64,000 nucleotides of DNA from NCBI GenBank assembly GCA_030696345.1, contig JAUYSK010000019.1:62001-126000 (forward strand), given 5' to 3'. Positions 1 through 9,100 of this stretch are shown here, in pieces (positions within the stretch are counted from its first letter, which is position 1; each line of letters begins with the position of its first letter). The notes under the pieces are model-generated. The model had not been told where the DNA came from. It searched no databases and saw nothing but the letters and a program-made list of their open reading frames with translations. The translations under genes were made by a program, and so were the position numbers. Source of the DNA: Azonexus sp. GTDB taxonomy: Bacteria > Pseudomonadota > Gammaproteobacteria > Burkholderiales > Rhodocyclaceae.

Positions 1-595
1 GCCAACCATAAACCAGACCGGCGACAATGCCGGCCGCCCACTGGCTGTGTTCAAAACCGAAGACCAGACTGGAAAGCATCAGGGCCCGAATTCCTACCTG
101 GGCAGGGTCGACCGCAGCAAAGTCGGCATTGTCGAGCCAGCGCATCACCAGCGAGCGCCAGAACAACTCCTCCATCACCGGCACAAGCAGGACCGACCCG
201 GCCAATCGCATCAAGGCCAGGGACCAATCGAGGGAACCGTCCGCCGAGCGCGGATCAAACCCCTTCCCACCATCGCCGAGTACATAAACGCCGGAATCGA
301 GAAGCAGCCAGATGGCGAGTACGGCCAGGCCGGCCCCAATGGCCAACAGGACTGCCTTGACCCGGAGCTGGCCTAACGCTGCCAGCTCATCAAACTTGTG
401 CCAGAAGAGCAACAACAGACCGGCGACAACGAGCGTGCGAAAGCCGTATAGCCAGCGCGGATCAAGCACACCCTCCAACAATCCCGCCAGCCAGGGATCA
501 AGCGCCATCAGCGCGATAAATACTGCGAATGGGATGGCCCGGGAATAGACCAGCACATGCAAAAACGGAGGGCGGGCCAGAGACCCGTTACTCAT
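1..595 (-). CDS. CAAX prenyl protease-related membrane protein, C-terminus beyond window
   Basis: I translated this by hand from ATG at 595; the 198 visible codons stay open to the window edge, so the C-terminus is missing. The protein is hydrophobic with several predicted membrane segments (about residues 20-40, 52-66, 82-100, 130-140). It carries the glutamate pair of CPBP/Abi proteases in EELFWRS (142-148) and a downstream FEH motif (181-183), both expected for the intramembrane metalloprotease active site. It resembles the CAAX protease-related family that occurs in genomes with exosortase/PEP-CTERM systems. The start overlaps the stop of the upstream coiled-coil gene by 4 bp (ATGA), which suggests translational coupling and places it at the end of the TPS/Ton operon. 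The substrate is unknown; a role in processing PEP-CTERM or lipid-linked surface proteins is inference. Confidence 0.8.
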   Translation of the reverse strand, partial: MSNGSLARPPFLHVLVYSRAIPFAVFIALMALDPWLAGLLEGVLDPRWLYGFRTLVVAGLLLLFWHKFDELAALGQLRVKAVLLAIGAGLAVLAIWLLLDSGVYVLGDGGKGFDPRSADGSLDWSLALMRLAGSVLLVPVMEELFWRSLVMRWLDNADFAAVDPAQVGIRALMLSSLVFGFEHSQWAAGIVAGLVYGW

Positions 596-1197
596 GAACC
601 GGTGCGCTGACTATCCAGCTTCTCGCGCAGATCTTCGATGGCGTTCTCGACCTCTACCCGCTTCAGACCAGTCAAGGGTTCACGCTGCAAGGTGGTCGTA
701 AAGCACGACTTGCTTTCGTAGAGTTCCAGCACCTCGCCACTCACCTGGCGCAAGGCCTTGCCGCTTTCGACACAGGAAACATGCTGCTGCTTTTCAAGGG
801 CCAGTGCATTCTGCAAACGCTTGCTTTCCGCTTCTGCTGCGCGCTGTGCCTCCTGGGTCTTGCGCAACTCAGCCTCGGTTTCGGCCAGCCTGGCAGTCGC
901 CGCATCACGTGCCGAGCGAAGCGCGCCCAGCTCGCGGTTCAGCGACGAGGCACGGCGTGCTTCACCGTCCGCCTTTTTTTTCACTTCGCCAAGTTCAGCC
1001 TCAACGGCCGCCTTCTGATCCTCCAGCTGATCCTTCTCCAGCGTCAGTTGGCGCTGCGCCTGCTGAAGGCGACGCACCTCCGCCTTGCCGGGATCAGCCT
1101 TTTTTTCCGCGGCAAACGCCGGTGAACTCAAAATGACGACCGCCAGAACAATAGCAGCCAGCAACACGGAAAGTAACGGTGATTTAGAAGCGGACAT
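592..1197 (-). CDS. Exported coiled-coil protein of the TPS/Ton operon
   Basis: The product is about 201 residues. An N-terminal hydrophobic segment ending in an AFAA-like site looks like a signal peptide or membrane anchor. A long charged Lys/Glu/Ala-rich coiled coil (roughly residues 35-145) follows, and then a small C-terminal domain with two cysteines. The open frame extends upstream to 1245, but that stretch lies inside the porin gene. The ATG at 1197 is preferred because an AGG lies about nine bases upstream; 1203 is an alternative. Either start overlaps the 3' end of the porin gene, and the stop overlaps the next start by 4 bp, so the three genes are tightly coupled. No enzymatic motif is visible. 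A periplasmic structural or adaptor role is inferred from the coiled coil and the Ton-system context. Confidence 0.75.
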   Translation of the reverse strand: MSASKSPLLSVLLAAIVLAVVILSSPAFAAEKKADPGKAEVRRLQQAQRQLTLEKDQLEDQKAAVEAELGEVKKKADGEARRASSLNRELGALRSARDAATARLAETEAELRKTQEAQRAAEAESKRLQNALALEKQQHVSCVESGKALRQVSGEVLELYESKSCFTTTLQREPLTGLKRVEVENAIEDLREKLDSQRTGS

Positions 1198-2842
1198 TGA
1201 CATCAGCCTGCAGGAGATCCACCGCAAAGCGATGGGAAGGATCAAGCGAGAAGGATTCGATGGACTCGGCAGACATCCAGCGCAGGCCGAGCCAGGCGTT
1301 CTGGTCCACGCCGTAGGTCATGCCCAGCTGATAACCCTTGAGATTGGTGCCGCCCAGGCCAAAATCGGAGTCGGTAAAGGCGTCGACCGTCGCATCGGAA
1401 CCGAGGTAGCGGTAGGCAAAGGTCGCCTGCCAGTCGTGACGCTTTTCCAGCTTGGGCATACCGACCGCGATCTTGTAGAGATAGCCGTAGTTCGTTCCAT
1501 CGCTCAGATTGACGCCAGTTCGGCGCTGGATATCCTCGCGATCAAAGGCCATGTTTTTGACGTAGTCGGCGGTCAGTACGACACGCACGGGATCGAAATG
1601 GGCAAGATCAAGCGAGGCGGTCAAATTGATCGGGCGGAAGCGCGAAGCAAGGCCCCATATGGTGGCCGAAGCAGCGTCTGAAGCAGCATTGGTACGGAAA
1701 AGTGTATTGCCTTTCTGACGCAGGCTGGAAGTGTATTCATATTGGCCATAGGCCGGATTTCCAGCAATGAATTTGCTGTCGTCCTCGACCCGCCCTTCCA
1801 GATTGTCGTAATCATACAAAGCCGCGCCGAAAGTCAGGCGGGTGTTGCGCGCGAACTGCCATTTGGCGCCAGCCTGAACGCCGCTAACCCATCGGTTGTT
1901 TTTGGTGGGTGGGTTTTCTTCACGCAACGGGAAAGCGCCAACCGTCAGGAATGGCTTGAAATCCCCATCTGCAAAACTTGGCTTGATGGTTGCGGCAAAG
2001 CCTTCGAAGTTCAGATCCTCGTCCCAGACGAGGTCGGTCGAAAACCACGGGTTTGCTATGCGGCCGCCGGAAATCGAAAGCCACTCGGCTGGCTCGTATT
2101 TGATATAGGCACGGTCAATCAGCAACTGGTATTTATTGAAATCCTGCCCCAGGGTCTGATTGGTTGAAACTCGATCTGTCGTGTTACCGGTAGCAAGCCG
2201 AATACCGGCACTCCAGTCATCAGAGACCTTGGCCAACATCCCGAGACGCGCACGAATGCGGAAACGCTCTCTGTCATCTCGAGTGTTTCCGGTCAGCGCA
2301 GTCACGCCGCTGTTGGTTGTCAGGAAGCCGGCAGCACGCGTAACTTCCTTACCCGTCGAAGTGCTGCCGGATGCGGAGAAATAATCAAATGGCTCGGCAT
2401 TGCTTTTATCGAACGCCTCCGTCTGATAGCGCACCCGCATATCGCCTTCCCATTTGATACGGTCCAGCCAGCTTGGCACGGCGTTCGGCTCGGCCCAGCG
2501 TTCGGTCTTGGCCTGAGCCAGCACTTCCTGCTTGAGCTGTTCGCGAATTTCGTTCTTTACCGTTTCCGGCACGTACTGAACCCGGACCGGTGCAGTGGCA
2601 ACTCTGGTTTTTTCCTTCGCTGCCGCCTTCGCCGCCTTGGCCTGAGCACCCTTGATCATCTGTTCGGCCTTCTCACGACTGAAAATACCCTGCTCGACCA
2701 ACGCATCGATCAGGTTCAGAGTCGTTTCCCGCAGGGTTTCGAGTGACTCCCGGTCATCGGCCTGGGCCGGTGCTCCTGCAATAAGCATGGCGGCAAGAAC
2801 ACCGGCCATGGCCTTGTGCAAAGGCTTTTGATTGAATTTCAT
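1184..2842 (-). CDS. Putative outer-membrane porin with N-terminal helical region
   Basis: The protein is 552 residues from the ATG at 2842, which follows a GAGAG-type ribosome binding site; an upstream in-frame ATG at 2950 lies inside the TonB gene and is rejected. A signal peptide (about 1-27, ending APAQA) is followed by a helical, Lys/Ala-rich segment (about 30-120). The remainder has alternating aromatic and charged strands typical of a beta barrel and ends in phenylalanine (NVRF). It resembles the putative porin family Porin_5. It sits between a TonB-like gene and a coiled-coil gene. No TonB-dependent receptor plug domain is visible, so whether the TonB protein acts on this barrel is open. 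The substrate is unknown. Confidence 0.85.
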   Translation of the reverse strand: MKFNQKPLHKAMAGVLAAMLIAGAPAQADDRESLETLRETTLNLIDALVEQGIFSREKAEQMIKGAQAKAAKAAAKEKTRVATAPVRVQYVPETVKNEIREQLKQEVLAQAKTERWAEPNAVPSWLDRIKWEGDMRVRYQTEAFDKSNAEPFDYFSASGSTSTGKEVTRAAGFLTTNSGVTALTGNTRDDRERFRIRARLGMLAKVSDDWSAGIRLATGNTTDRVSTNQTLGQDFNKYQLLIDRAYIKYEPAEWLSISGGRIANPWFSTDLVWDEDLNFEGFAATIKPSFADGDFKPFLTVGAFPLREENPPTKNNRWVSGVQAGAKWQFARNTRLTFGAALYDYDNLEGRVEDDSKFIAGNPAYGQYEYTSSLRQKGNTLFRTNAASDAASATIWGLASRFRPINLTASLDLAHFDPVRVVLTADYVKNMAFDREDIQRRTGVNLSDGTNYGYLYKIAVGMPKLEKRHDWQATFAYRYLGSDATVDAFTDSDFGLGGTNLKGYQLGMTYGVDQNAWLGLRWMSAESIESFSLDPSHRFAVDLLQADVNVRF

Positions 2843-2873
2843 CGATTTCTCTCTGGTAGGCATAATTCTGTGA

Positions 2874-3533
2874 CTAAGAAGCACCGCGGGCGGTGACGCG
2901 TATCCGGATCGGCTGCTGCATGTTTTCCGGTGGTGGCTCGCGCATTGCACCTGCTTGCATCAAGGACTCCGTGAGCAGTTCATCCAGCGCGGCATTGCCC
3001 GTGCTCTGGGCAAGATCAGCCTTTTCGATGGAACCATCCCGACGCAGCCAGACGCGCAGGGTGACGCGATAGTCCGACTCTTTCAGCTTGCGGTTGCGAC
3101 TCAGTTGTTCCTGCAGGTGACGTTGCAGGCGGCCGGCGTACATACCTTGCTGCATGCCCGTGCCACCGATTGCCCCACCGGTGTATTCCTTGCCGACCGT
3201 TCCGGCACCGAAAGCGCTATTGCCATCGCCGGCCGCACCTTCCATCTTCAGTGGCTCGTTTTGCGCCGGCTGCGGCACTTCCCGGGGCGGCTCGACCTTG
3301 ACGTCTTTCTTGTCTTCCTTCGGCTCGGGCTTTTTTTCTTCTTTGGGCGGCGGTGGCGGCGGTGGCGGCTTGTCCGGAAGCAGGGTCACGACCGGCGGCT
3401 TGCGCGCCTTGCCGGACTTGCCCCCCATCAGGCTCTTGACCCCCCAGGCAACGAGGCCGAGCAGGGCCAGGCCAAGCAGCGAGAAGGCAAGGATCTTCGG
3501 CCAGCGACGCGGCGTTGGTTTCGAGGTTGCCAT
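2874..3533 (-). CDS. tonB: TonB-like energy transducer
   Basis: The product is 219 residues from the ATG at 3533; the longer frame to 3590 runs into the exbD gene and is rejected. It has the TonB layout: a short cytoplasmic N-terminus, one membrane segment (about 13-31), a Pro/Lys/Glu-rich periplasmic stretch with an eight-proline run and KPEPKED-type repeats (about 48-95), a Gly-rich linker, and a C-terminal TonB-type domain (about 130-219). It lies 4 bp downstream of exbD within an ExbB-ExbD-ExbD-TonB gene order, so it should couple the proton motive force to an outer-membrane partner. The C-terminal domain is short and of the TonB_2/TolA-like kind. No TonB-dependent receptor is encoded nearby. 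Confidence 0.88.
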   Translation of the reverse strand: MATSKPTPRRWPKILAFSLLGLALLGLVAWGVKSLMGGKSGKARKPPVVTLLPDKPPPPPPPPKEEKKPEPKEDKKDVKVEPPREVPQPAQNEPLKMEGAAGDGNSAFGAGTVGKEYTGGAIGGTGMQQGMYAGRLQRHLQEQLSRNRKLKESDYRVTLRVWLRRDGSIEKADLAQSTGNAALDELLTESLMQAGAMREPPPENMQQPIRIRVTARGAS

Positions 3534-3537
3534 GGCC

Positions 3538-3942
3538 TCAGTTACCGATTTTTGCGGTGACGAGGCCGACTGAGCCAATGCCCATGGCACCGGTCAGATC
3601 AAGCACTTCAACAACCCGGGCATAGTTGACTGCCGGGTCGCCCTTGAGTACCACCGAAGCCTTGGGGTCGCGCGCGATGGTTGCCTTGAGCTGGATTTCC
3701 AGCTCGCGCACGGTCACCCCGGCGCCGTTCAGGTGCAGCGAGCCATCAGGGCGGATCTGGATGATCTTGATCTCGTGCTTCTCGGTGCTCGGCTTGTTTG
3801 AAGGCTTGGGCAGATTGATCGACATGCCGGATACCGAGGCCGTCGTCATCAGGATGAAGATGACCAGCAACACATAGGCAAGGTCGAGCATTGGCGTGAC
3901 GTTGATGCTGTCGTAAGGCTTGGTTTCGCTCTGGACGTGCAT
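3538..3942 (-). CDS. exbD: ExbD/TolR family protein, second copy
   Basis: The protein has 134 residues. A single N-terminal membrane helix (about 20-37) follows the ExbD signature NVTPMLDLAYVLLVIF and contains the conserved aspartate of the proton path in TPMLD. A periplasmic alpha/beta domain makes up the rest. It shares this N-terminus with the neighbouring ExbD at 3947, so the pair arose by tandem duplication, but the periplasmic halves have diverged strongly. It is spaced 4 bp from each neighbour in the operon. It should form the stator/channel complex with the ExbB-like protein at 4367. Two ExbD proteins per ExbB suggest a mixed assembly. Confidence 0.93.
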   Translation of the reverse strand: MHVQSETKPYDSINVTPMLDLAYVLLVIFILMTTASVSGMSINLPKPSNKPSTEKHEIKIIQIRPDGSLHLNGAGVTVRELEIQLKATIARDPKASVVLKGDPAVNYARVVEVLDLTGAMGIGSVGLVTAKIGN

Positions 3943-3946
3943 CGCC

Positions 3947-4351
3947 TTACCTCGCCGCCCGGGTGGTGGCCAGCCCGAGGTCGGTGATGCCGTTGCGCTT
4001 GAGCAACTCCATCACCTCCATGACCTTGGCGTACTGGGCCTTGCCATCGCCCTTGATGACAATCGACAAGGCCGGGTTGGCGACCAGATACTGCCCCAGA
4101 CGCAGATCGAGCTGCTCCATGGTCACCGGGTAGGCGTCGAGAAAGACATCACCATTGCGGGCCACCGTCACCGCCTTGGTGCCGGGTTTGGCCAGGCTGG
4201 AACTGGCTACGCTCTTCGGCAGCTCGACCTTGACCCCCTGGACCGAAGCCGTCGTCATGATGATGAAGATGACCAGCAGGACATAGGCGAGATCAAGCAT
4301 CGGCGTGACGTTGATCTCGTCATAGGGCTGGTTTTCTTCCTGAACGTGCAT
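3947..4351 (-). CDS. exbD: ExbD/TolR family protein, first copy
   Basis: The protein has 134 residues and the same layout as its tandem partner. It starts MHVQEENQPYDEINVTPMLD, with the channel aspartate at the start of the single membrane helix, followed by a periplasmic domain with the ExbD pattern of a short beta hairpin and a C-terminal helix-strand. The gene starts 15 bp after the stop of the ExbB fusion gene and stops 4 bp before the second exbD. It is expected to pair with the ExbB-like channel to harvest the proton motive force for the TonB protein at 2874. Confidence 0.93.
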   Translation of the reverse strand: MHVQEENQPYDEINVTPMLDLAYVLLVIFIIMTTASVQGVKVELPKSVASSSLAKPGTKAVTVARNGDVFLDAYPVTMEQLDLRLGQYLVANPALSIVIKGDGKAQYAKVMEVMELLKRNGITDLGLATTRAAR

Positions 4352-4366
4352 CGTGTTCGCCCCGGC

Positions 4367-6100
4367 TTAGACGGCGTAAAGCTCGGCTGATTTGGTCAGG
4401 AACTCGTCGGCGAACACCTGGGTATCGGCCGAAACGTTCTTGATCCGTATCGCCAGCCAGTTGTAGCCAAAGAGCGCCGGAATCGCCACCGCCAGACCGG
4501 CCACCGTGGCAACCAGCGCGGCAGCAATACCCGGCGCAATCGAGTTCACATTGACGTCACCGGCCGCGGCAATCGCCGCGAAAGTAATCATGACGCCGAC
4601 CACAGTACCGAGCAGGCCAAGGAAGGGGCCGCCGGAAATGGCAATGGTGAGGTACACGATCTGGCTGTTGAGGCGCTGGTTTTCACGCACCAGACCAGCA
4701 TCCATGGCGGCCCGGATCGAGTTGAGCGCAGCGGCCGAGAGGCTGATTTCCGTTCCGCTCTTGCTCTGGGTTTCGAAACGGTGACGCATTTCCTCGATGC
4801 CGATCTTGTAGAGGCGGTAGATCGTCGAATGGAGCATCGCATCGTCTTCTGCGATTGCCTTGGTTTCCATTGAATCCGGCTGCAGCAGGTGACGCGGGTT
4901 GTTGCGGAAGGTGTTGAGGAAGGCGCTGTTGGCTTTGTCGGCACGACCGAGAAACAGGGTCTTGCCGATCATGACGGCAACACTGATCACCGCCATCACG
5001 GCAAGAATGCCGATAACAATCCAGCCATCAACCGTCAGTGCGCCCAGCAGGATGCCGATGTAGGAAGCACTCTCGCCGGCCGCTTCTTCCTCGGCCTCCA
5101 GCATCAGGCTATCCGACTGCTGGCTGCCATGCAGCGCCTTGATGTATTCGGCCGAACGGGACGTCGCAGCCAGCGTAACTTCGTCCAGTTCAACGCGGAA
5201 TGCCGCACCGATCTGGATGTCGCCCCCACCGTCTGCAACAGGCACGTCGGCCGTACCCGCCTCAGTACCTTCCAGGTAAAAAGTCAGCCTGCCACCGATC
5301 AGGGTAATCGCCACGTGCTGCCAGGTATCGGCCAGAACGGTGGCCTTCGAGGGGAATTCCTTGCCGTTGGCAAGTGCAATCAATTTGCCGCCCTTGAGCG
5401 CCAGTGCCAAACCCTTGCCGCCTTCACTCTGCTCGAACAGCGTACCGGAAGCATTTGCCCCCGTCTTGATCCAGGCAGTGAAGGTCAGTCCGTTGGCGGT
5501 AACCAGTTTCAGCGAGGGCGAAGCCGGTACGGTCAGCCCGCTGCTGCCATCCAGACTGGCGGCATCGCCGAGCGGCCCGGGCACAACCTTGGGCGTGAAA
5601 TCACGCGGGTGATTGGCGTTACCCGTCAAATCCCGCACCGGACCATTATCGGAAAAATGCAGCACCAGACTTTGCGCTGCATCGTAACTGCCCTTGGCAT
5701 CGCTGGCGGCAGCCGCTTTTTCGTTACCCCAGAGCAGGTTGACCGCATCGGTCTTCGCCGACGGGGCCAGTTTGGGCATCTGCACCCAGACCACCGCCAG
5801 TTCGTTGGTGGCATCGTATTTTTCGATATGGAACCGCAGCGGCGTCTTGCCGTCCGCCGCCGTCACCCGCAGATCGCTGCCATCCGGCTTGGCCTCGGCA
5901 AAAGCGAAGTTACCGGTATGCAAGCGCAGCGCCAACGGAAACTGGCTTGCTCCCTGTTTAAGTTCGACGCCTTCGGCTGTCGTATTGATCATGGTCTTCT
6001 GCTTGTACTTCCAGTCGTCCGGGTTGAAGCCGTCCGCTGCGTGCGCAGTCAGGGCAAGCAAGCTTGCCGTTGCGACCATCCAGTTTGCAATGTTTCTCAT
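4367..6100 (-). CDS. ExbB/MotA/TolQ proton-channel protein with DUF2341 and LamG-like exported domains
   Basis: The protein has 577 residues. A signal peptide (1-21) precedes a DUF2341-type domain (about 25-140) and a LamG/concanavalin-like beta-sandwich (about 150-320), ending near an acidic patch at 336-343. A membrane helix (about 356-378) then leads into a complete ExbB/TolQ domain (about 380-577). Its last two helices carry the conserved glycine/threonine-rich motif GLLGTVVGVMITF and the AALVATVAGLAVAIPA segment. Normal ExbB proteins lack a large exported N-terminal domain. Here the fusion puts a presumed carbohydrate- or protein-binding module on the periplasmic side of the channel. It begins 54 bp after the TpsA stop and precedes two exbD genes. 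Ligand control of the motor is inference. Confidence 0.88.
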   Translation of the reverse strand: MRNIANWMVATASLLALTAHAADGFNPDDWKYKQKTMINTTAEGVELKQGASQFPLALRLHTGNFAFAEAKPDGSDLRVTAADGKTPLRFHIEKYDATNELAVVWVQMPKLAPSAKTDAVNLLWGNEKAAAASDAKGSYDAAQSLVLHFSDNGPVRDLTGNANHPRDFTPKVVPGPLGDAASLDGSSGLTVPASPSLKLVTANGLTFTAWIKTGANASGTLFEQSEGGKGLALALKGGKLIALANGKEFPSKATVLADTWQHVAITLIGGRLTFYLEGTEAGTADVPVADGGGDIQIGAAFRVELDEVTLAATSRSAEYIKALHGSQQSDSLMLEAEEEAAGESASYIGILLGALTVDGWIVIGILAVMAVISVAVMIGKTLFLGRADKANSAFLNTFRNNPRHLLQPDSMETKAIAEDDAMLHSTIYRLYKIGIEEMRHRFETQSKSGTEISLSAAALNSIRAAMDAGLVRENQRLNSQIVYLTIAISGGPFLGLLGTVVGVMITFAAIAAAGDVNVNSIAPGIAAALVATVAGLAVAIPALFGYNWLAIRIKNVSADTQVFADEFLTKSAELYAV

Positions 6101-6154
6101 CGTGTCGATCTGTGTTGGGTTGATGGAGTATAGGAATTTGTCATTGCGGCTTTG

Positions 6155-9100
6155 TTACCCGGGATTGCAAGCTTTGTTGCGGGGGCTATCCGTGCAGTCA
6201 TCGCCGCCAAGGACTTCGACGGTGAGCATTCCCTGTGCGCTATTCCGATTACCGGCCGCCGACGGCGACTCTTCCAGCATTCGGTCCTCCTTGCTGGTTG
6301 GCGGGGCCATGGCGGCAACTGGTGCGGCGGTTGTAGTCGGGGCCGGTGCTCCGGTCACGCCTCCGCCTGCCTGGATGTTGCTGGCATTGAGAATGGTGCG
6401 GGCGCCCAGCGTGATGTTGCCGGTACTGCGCAGACCTGCATCGCCGGCGTCAATGGCACCCTTTGGTGCGAAGAGGTCCATGTCACTGGCTGGCGTATCG
6501 TCGCGCGAAGCCAGCACGCCGATACCAGAACCCGACACCGAGTTCGATGTATCAAGCACAATCTGACCATCACGAATGACCAGTACCGGCGGCGGTGTGG
6601 CGTTTTGCGTCTTGGAGCCGCTACCAGCGTCGATGCTGCCCTTATCTGCCCAGATCATGACGTCGCCACCATCCAGCGTGAACACACGTGACTGGTTGAC
6701 CAGGAAATTATTGGCCACATAGGCCTGAATATCGCCATCACGAATGGTGAACATACCCTGCGATGAAGCCTTCTTGGTCATGCTCGGATCAGCAACGCCA
6801 ACCTGGATGCTCCCCCCCGGGGCAAAGGCCTGAATGGAACCGCCCTGCTCGGTCTTGATCTGGCTGACCGAAAGCTTGATGTCGCCCTTGCCGACACTGG
6901 CCGGCGGGAAAAAGGCCTGAGCCAGGGCACTGCCCTTGTCATAATTCGCCTGCCCGCCGCCGAACTGGGCTTCCCGACCGTAATCGCGCAACATCGTGAA
7001 GAATGTCTGGCGCAACTCCACATTGCTGACTTCCTTGGGAAGCCCCAGGTAGGTCCGCAGCGACTCGTAATCGGGCGTTGCCCCGGCCACCGCGAGAATG
7101 CTGGCCCCACCCTCCGGCAGATATGGATTGTCGAGGTTGCCACTGCTGACTATCCCCTTGGTATCGGCCAGGTCGATCGTCTTGTTGGCGACCACCTCGA
7201 CACCACCGGGACCGCTCACCCGGATGCCCAGAGGCGAACTGGCATCCGTCACCAGCTTCTTACCGCTGGGGTCATTGGGGTCGGTCGAGTTGTAATTTTC
7301 GTATCGGATATCGCCGCCGGCAGAAATTCGGCTGACATCGCTGCCGTGGGCATGCTGAACACTGATATTCAGATTCTTGATATCGTTGCCGGCCTGGACG
7401 GTCACTGCCTCGTTAAATTTGACAGTTGGACTCGTGCTCTTCTCGCCAACGATATTGCCGGTCAGCGCAATCAGCCGGCTCGGTTCGAAATCGTCGGCAT
7501 GCCACAGCACGCTACTGTGGGCAAGACTGGCGGGAAGCGCAACTCTACTGCCAGCTTTAGGGAAAGGATCGGTCGCTGCTCCTGATGCAATCGGACTGGC
7601 GATACCAGGAAGAAGATTGGCCGGCATGTCGAACTGGGTAATGGTTTTGATTTCGAGGTTGTTTGCCGCCAGCAGATCCAGTTGTCCCGACGCACCGGGC
7701 ATCTGCAATAGATTGGCAGTGATGCTGCCATTCAGGGCAACGGCAGAAACCTGGTTCGGGGCCACGCCATTGGCCGGGGTAACGTCCGTCTCGAGTTTCA
7801 GATCACCGTTGACCGAGGTCACATCCAGCCGGCTATCCTCACCATAAGTGCCAATACGCACCCGGTATTCCGCGGCCGTGGCCATCGTTCCAGCCAGGGC
7901 ACCTCCGGAACTGTTCTTGAGCAGCCCTGAATTCCGTGAAGTCGACATCGGATTCTGGATATTGCCCAGACTAACCGTCTCGGCAGCAGTCACCCGGGTC
8001 GTGGTGTTGCCCATTGCCAGCACCGGGTTTTGCGTAATGCTCTTGCCGGCGGTCATGTTGAGACGGCCGGTTTCGGCATAGAAAAGTCCGCCATTGATCG
8101 AACCATCCGTCTTGACCGAGAGATTGCCGCCGGCATTGATCACGGCCAGTTCCGGCTGAGCCTCGTCATTGAGGCCAGGAACGCGGCCATTGGTCGGGAT
8201 CACGGCGCTGACCTTGCTCAGGTTGCCGCCTGCCGCCAGATTGATGTCGCCCCCGCCGAATGCGGCGAAGCCCTGCTGCAGGGAAGCCAGCCGCGCCCAC
8301 CACTGGGTACTGTTGTAACCCTTGCTGTAAGTCACCATCCAGTCGGTCAACGCCCCGGCACTGACCTGACTGATGTTGCCGCCGGCCGTGACATTCAGAT
8401 CGCCGCCATTGCGCAGGAAATAGTTTCTTTGCCCGGTATCACTGGTGTCGTTCGGACCCGGTGCGGCCACAAAATTGGCCGGCGTTGCCGTGTCGTTGCG
8501 TCCTGCCGTATAAACCACGGCCTTGTCGAGCAGCTTGATGTCACCCTGGGCGGCCAGCGTAATGTCGCCCGTACCCGTCCGCACCAGTTTGCCCGAGGCA
8601 ATTTCAATGTTGCCCGTAGCGGCTGGCGCCTTCACGGCCGTCGTTCTGGCCGCGGAAGTATCGGCACCGGCCAGCAGGCGGTAGCTCCACGAGGCATCGC
8701 TACTGCTGATCCTGGCATCCCGCCCGGTCGCCAGATAGCTGGCGGGGCTGGTCTTTACCTGATTAAAGCCATCGCTGATGCTTGAATTGATCTTCAGGTT
8801 GCCCTGCGCCTTGAGGGTCAGCACCCCGGCTTCGCCCTGGAAGCGTAAAGCACTGAAATCCAGATCGTTGGCGATGATGAAATCACCGGTGGACGTACTG
8901 GTTATTTCCGCCCCGGCTCGAACGTGCTGGAGCGCGCTGTCGAAGCCGAGGTGGCTACGCAACAGATTCATGTTGCTCGCAGAAAAGAGGCCATTCAAAT
9001 CGCTATTGATTGTCGCCAGACCGATGGCCTGGCCACTGGTCGTACCGGTTTTCAGGGATGTTCCCGAATACTTTTTGACGATTTCAACACCGACATCGCT

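Noticed and set aside
4889-6133. Plus-strand open frame of 414 codons antisense to the ExbB fusion
   Set aside because: No family pattern and no start signal; the minus-strand gene is clear.
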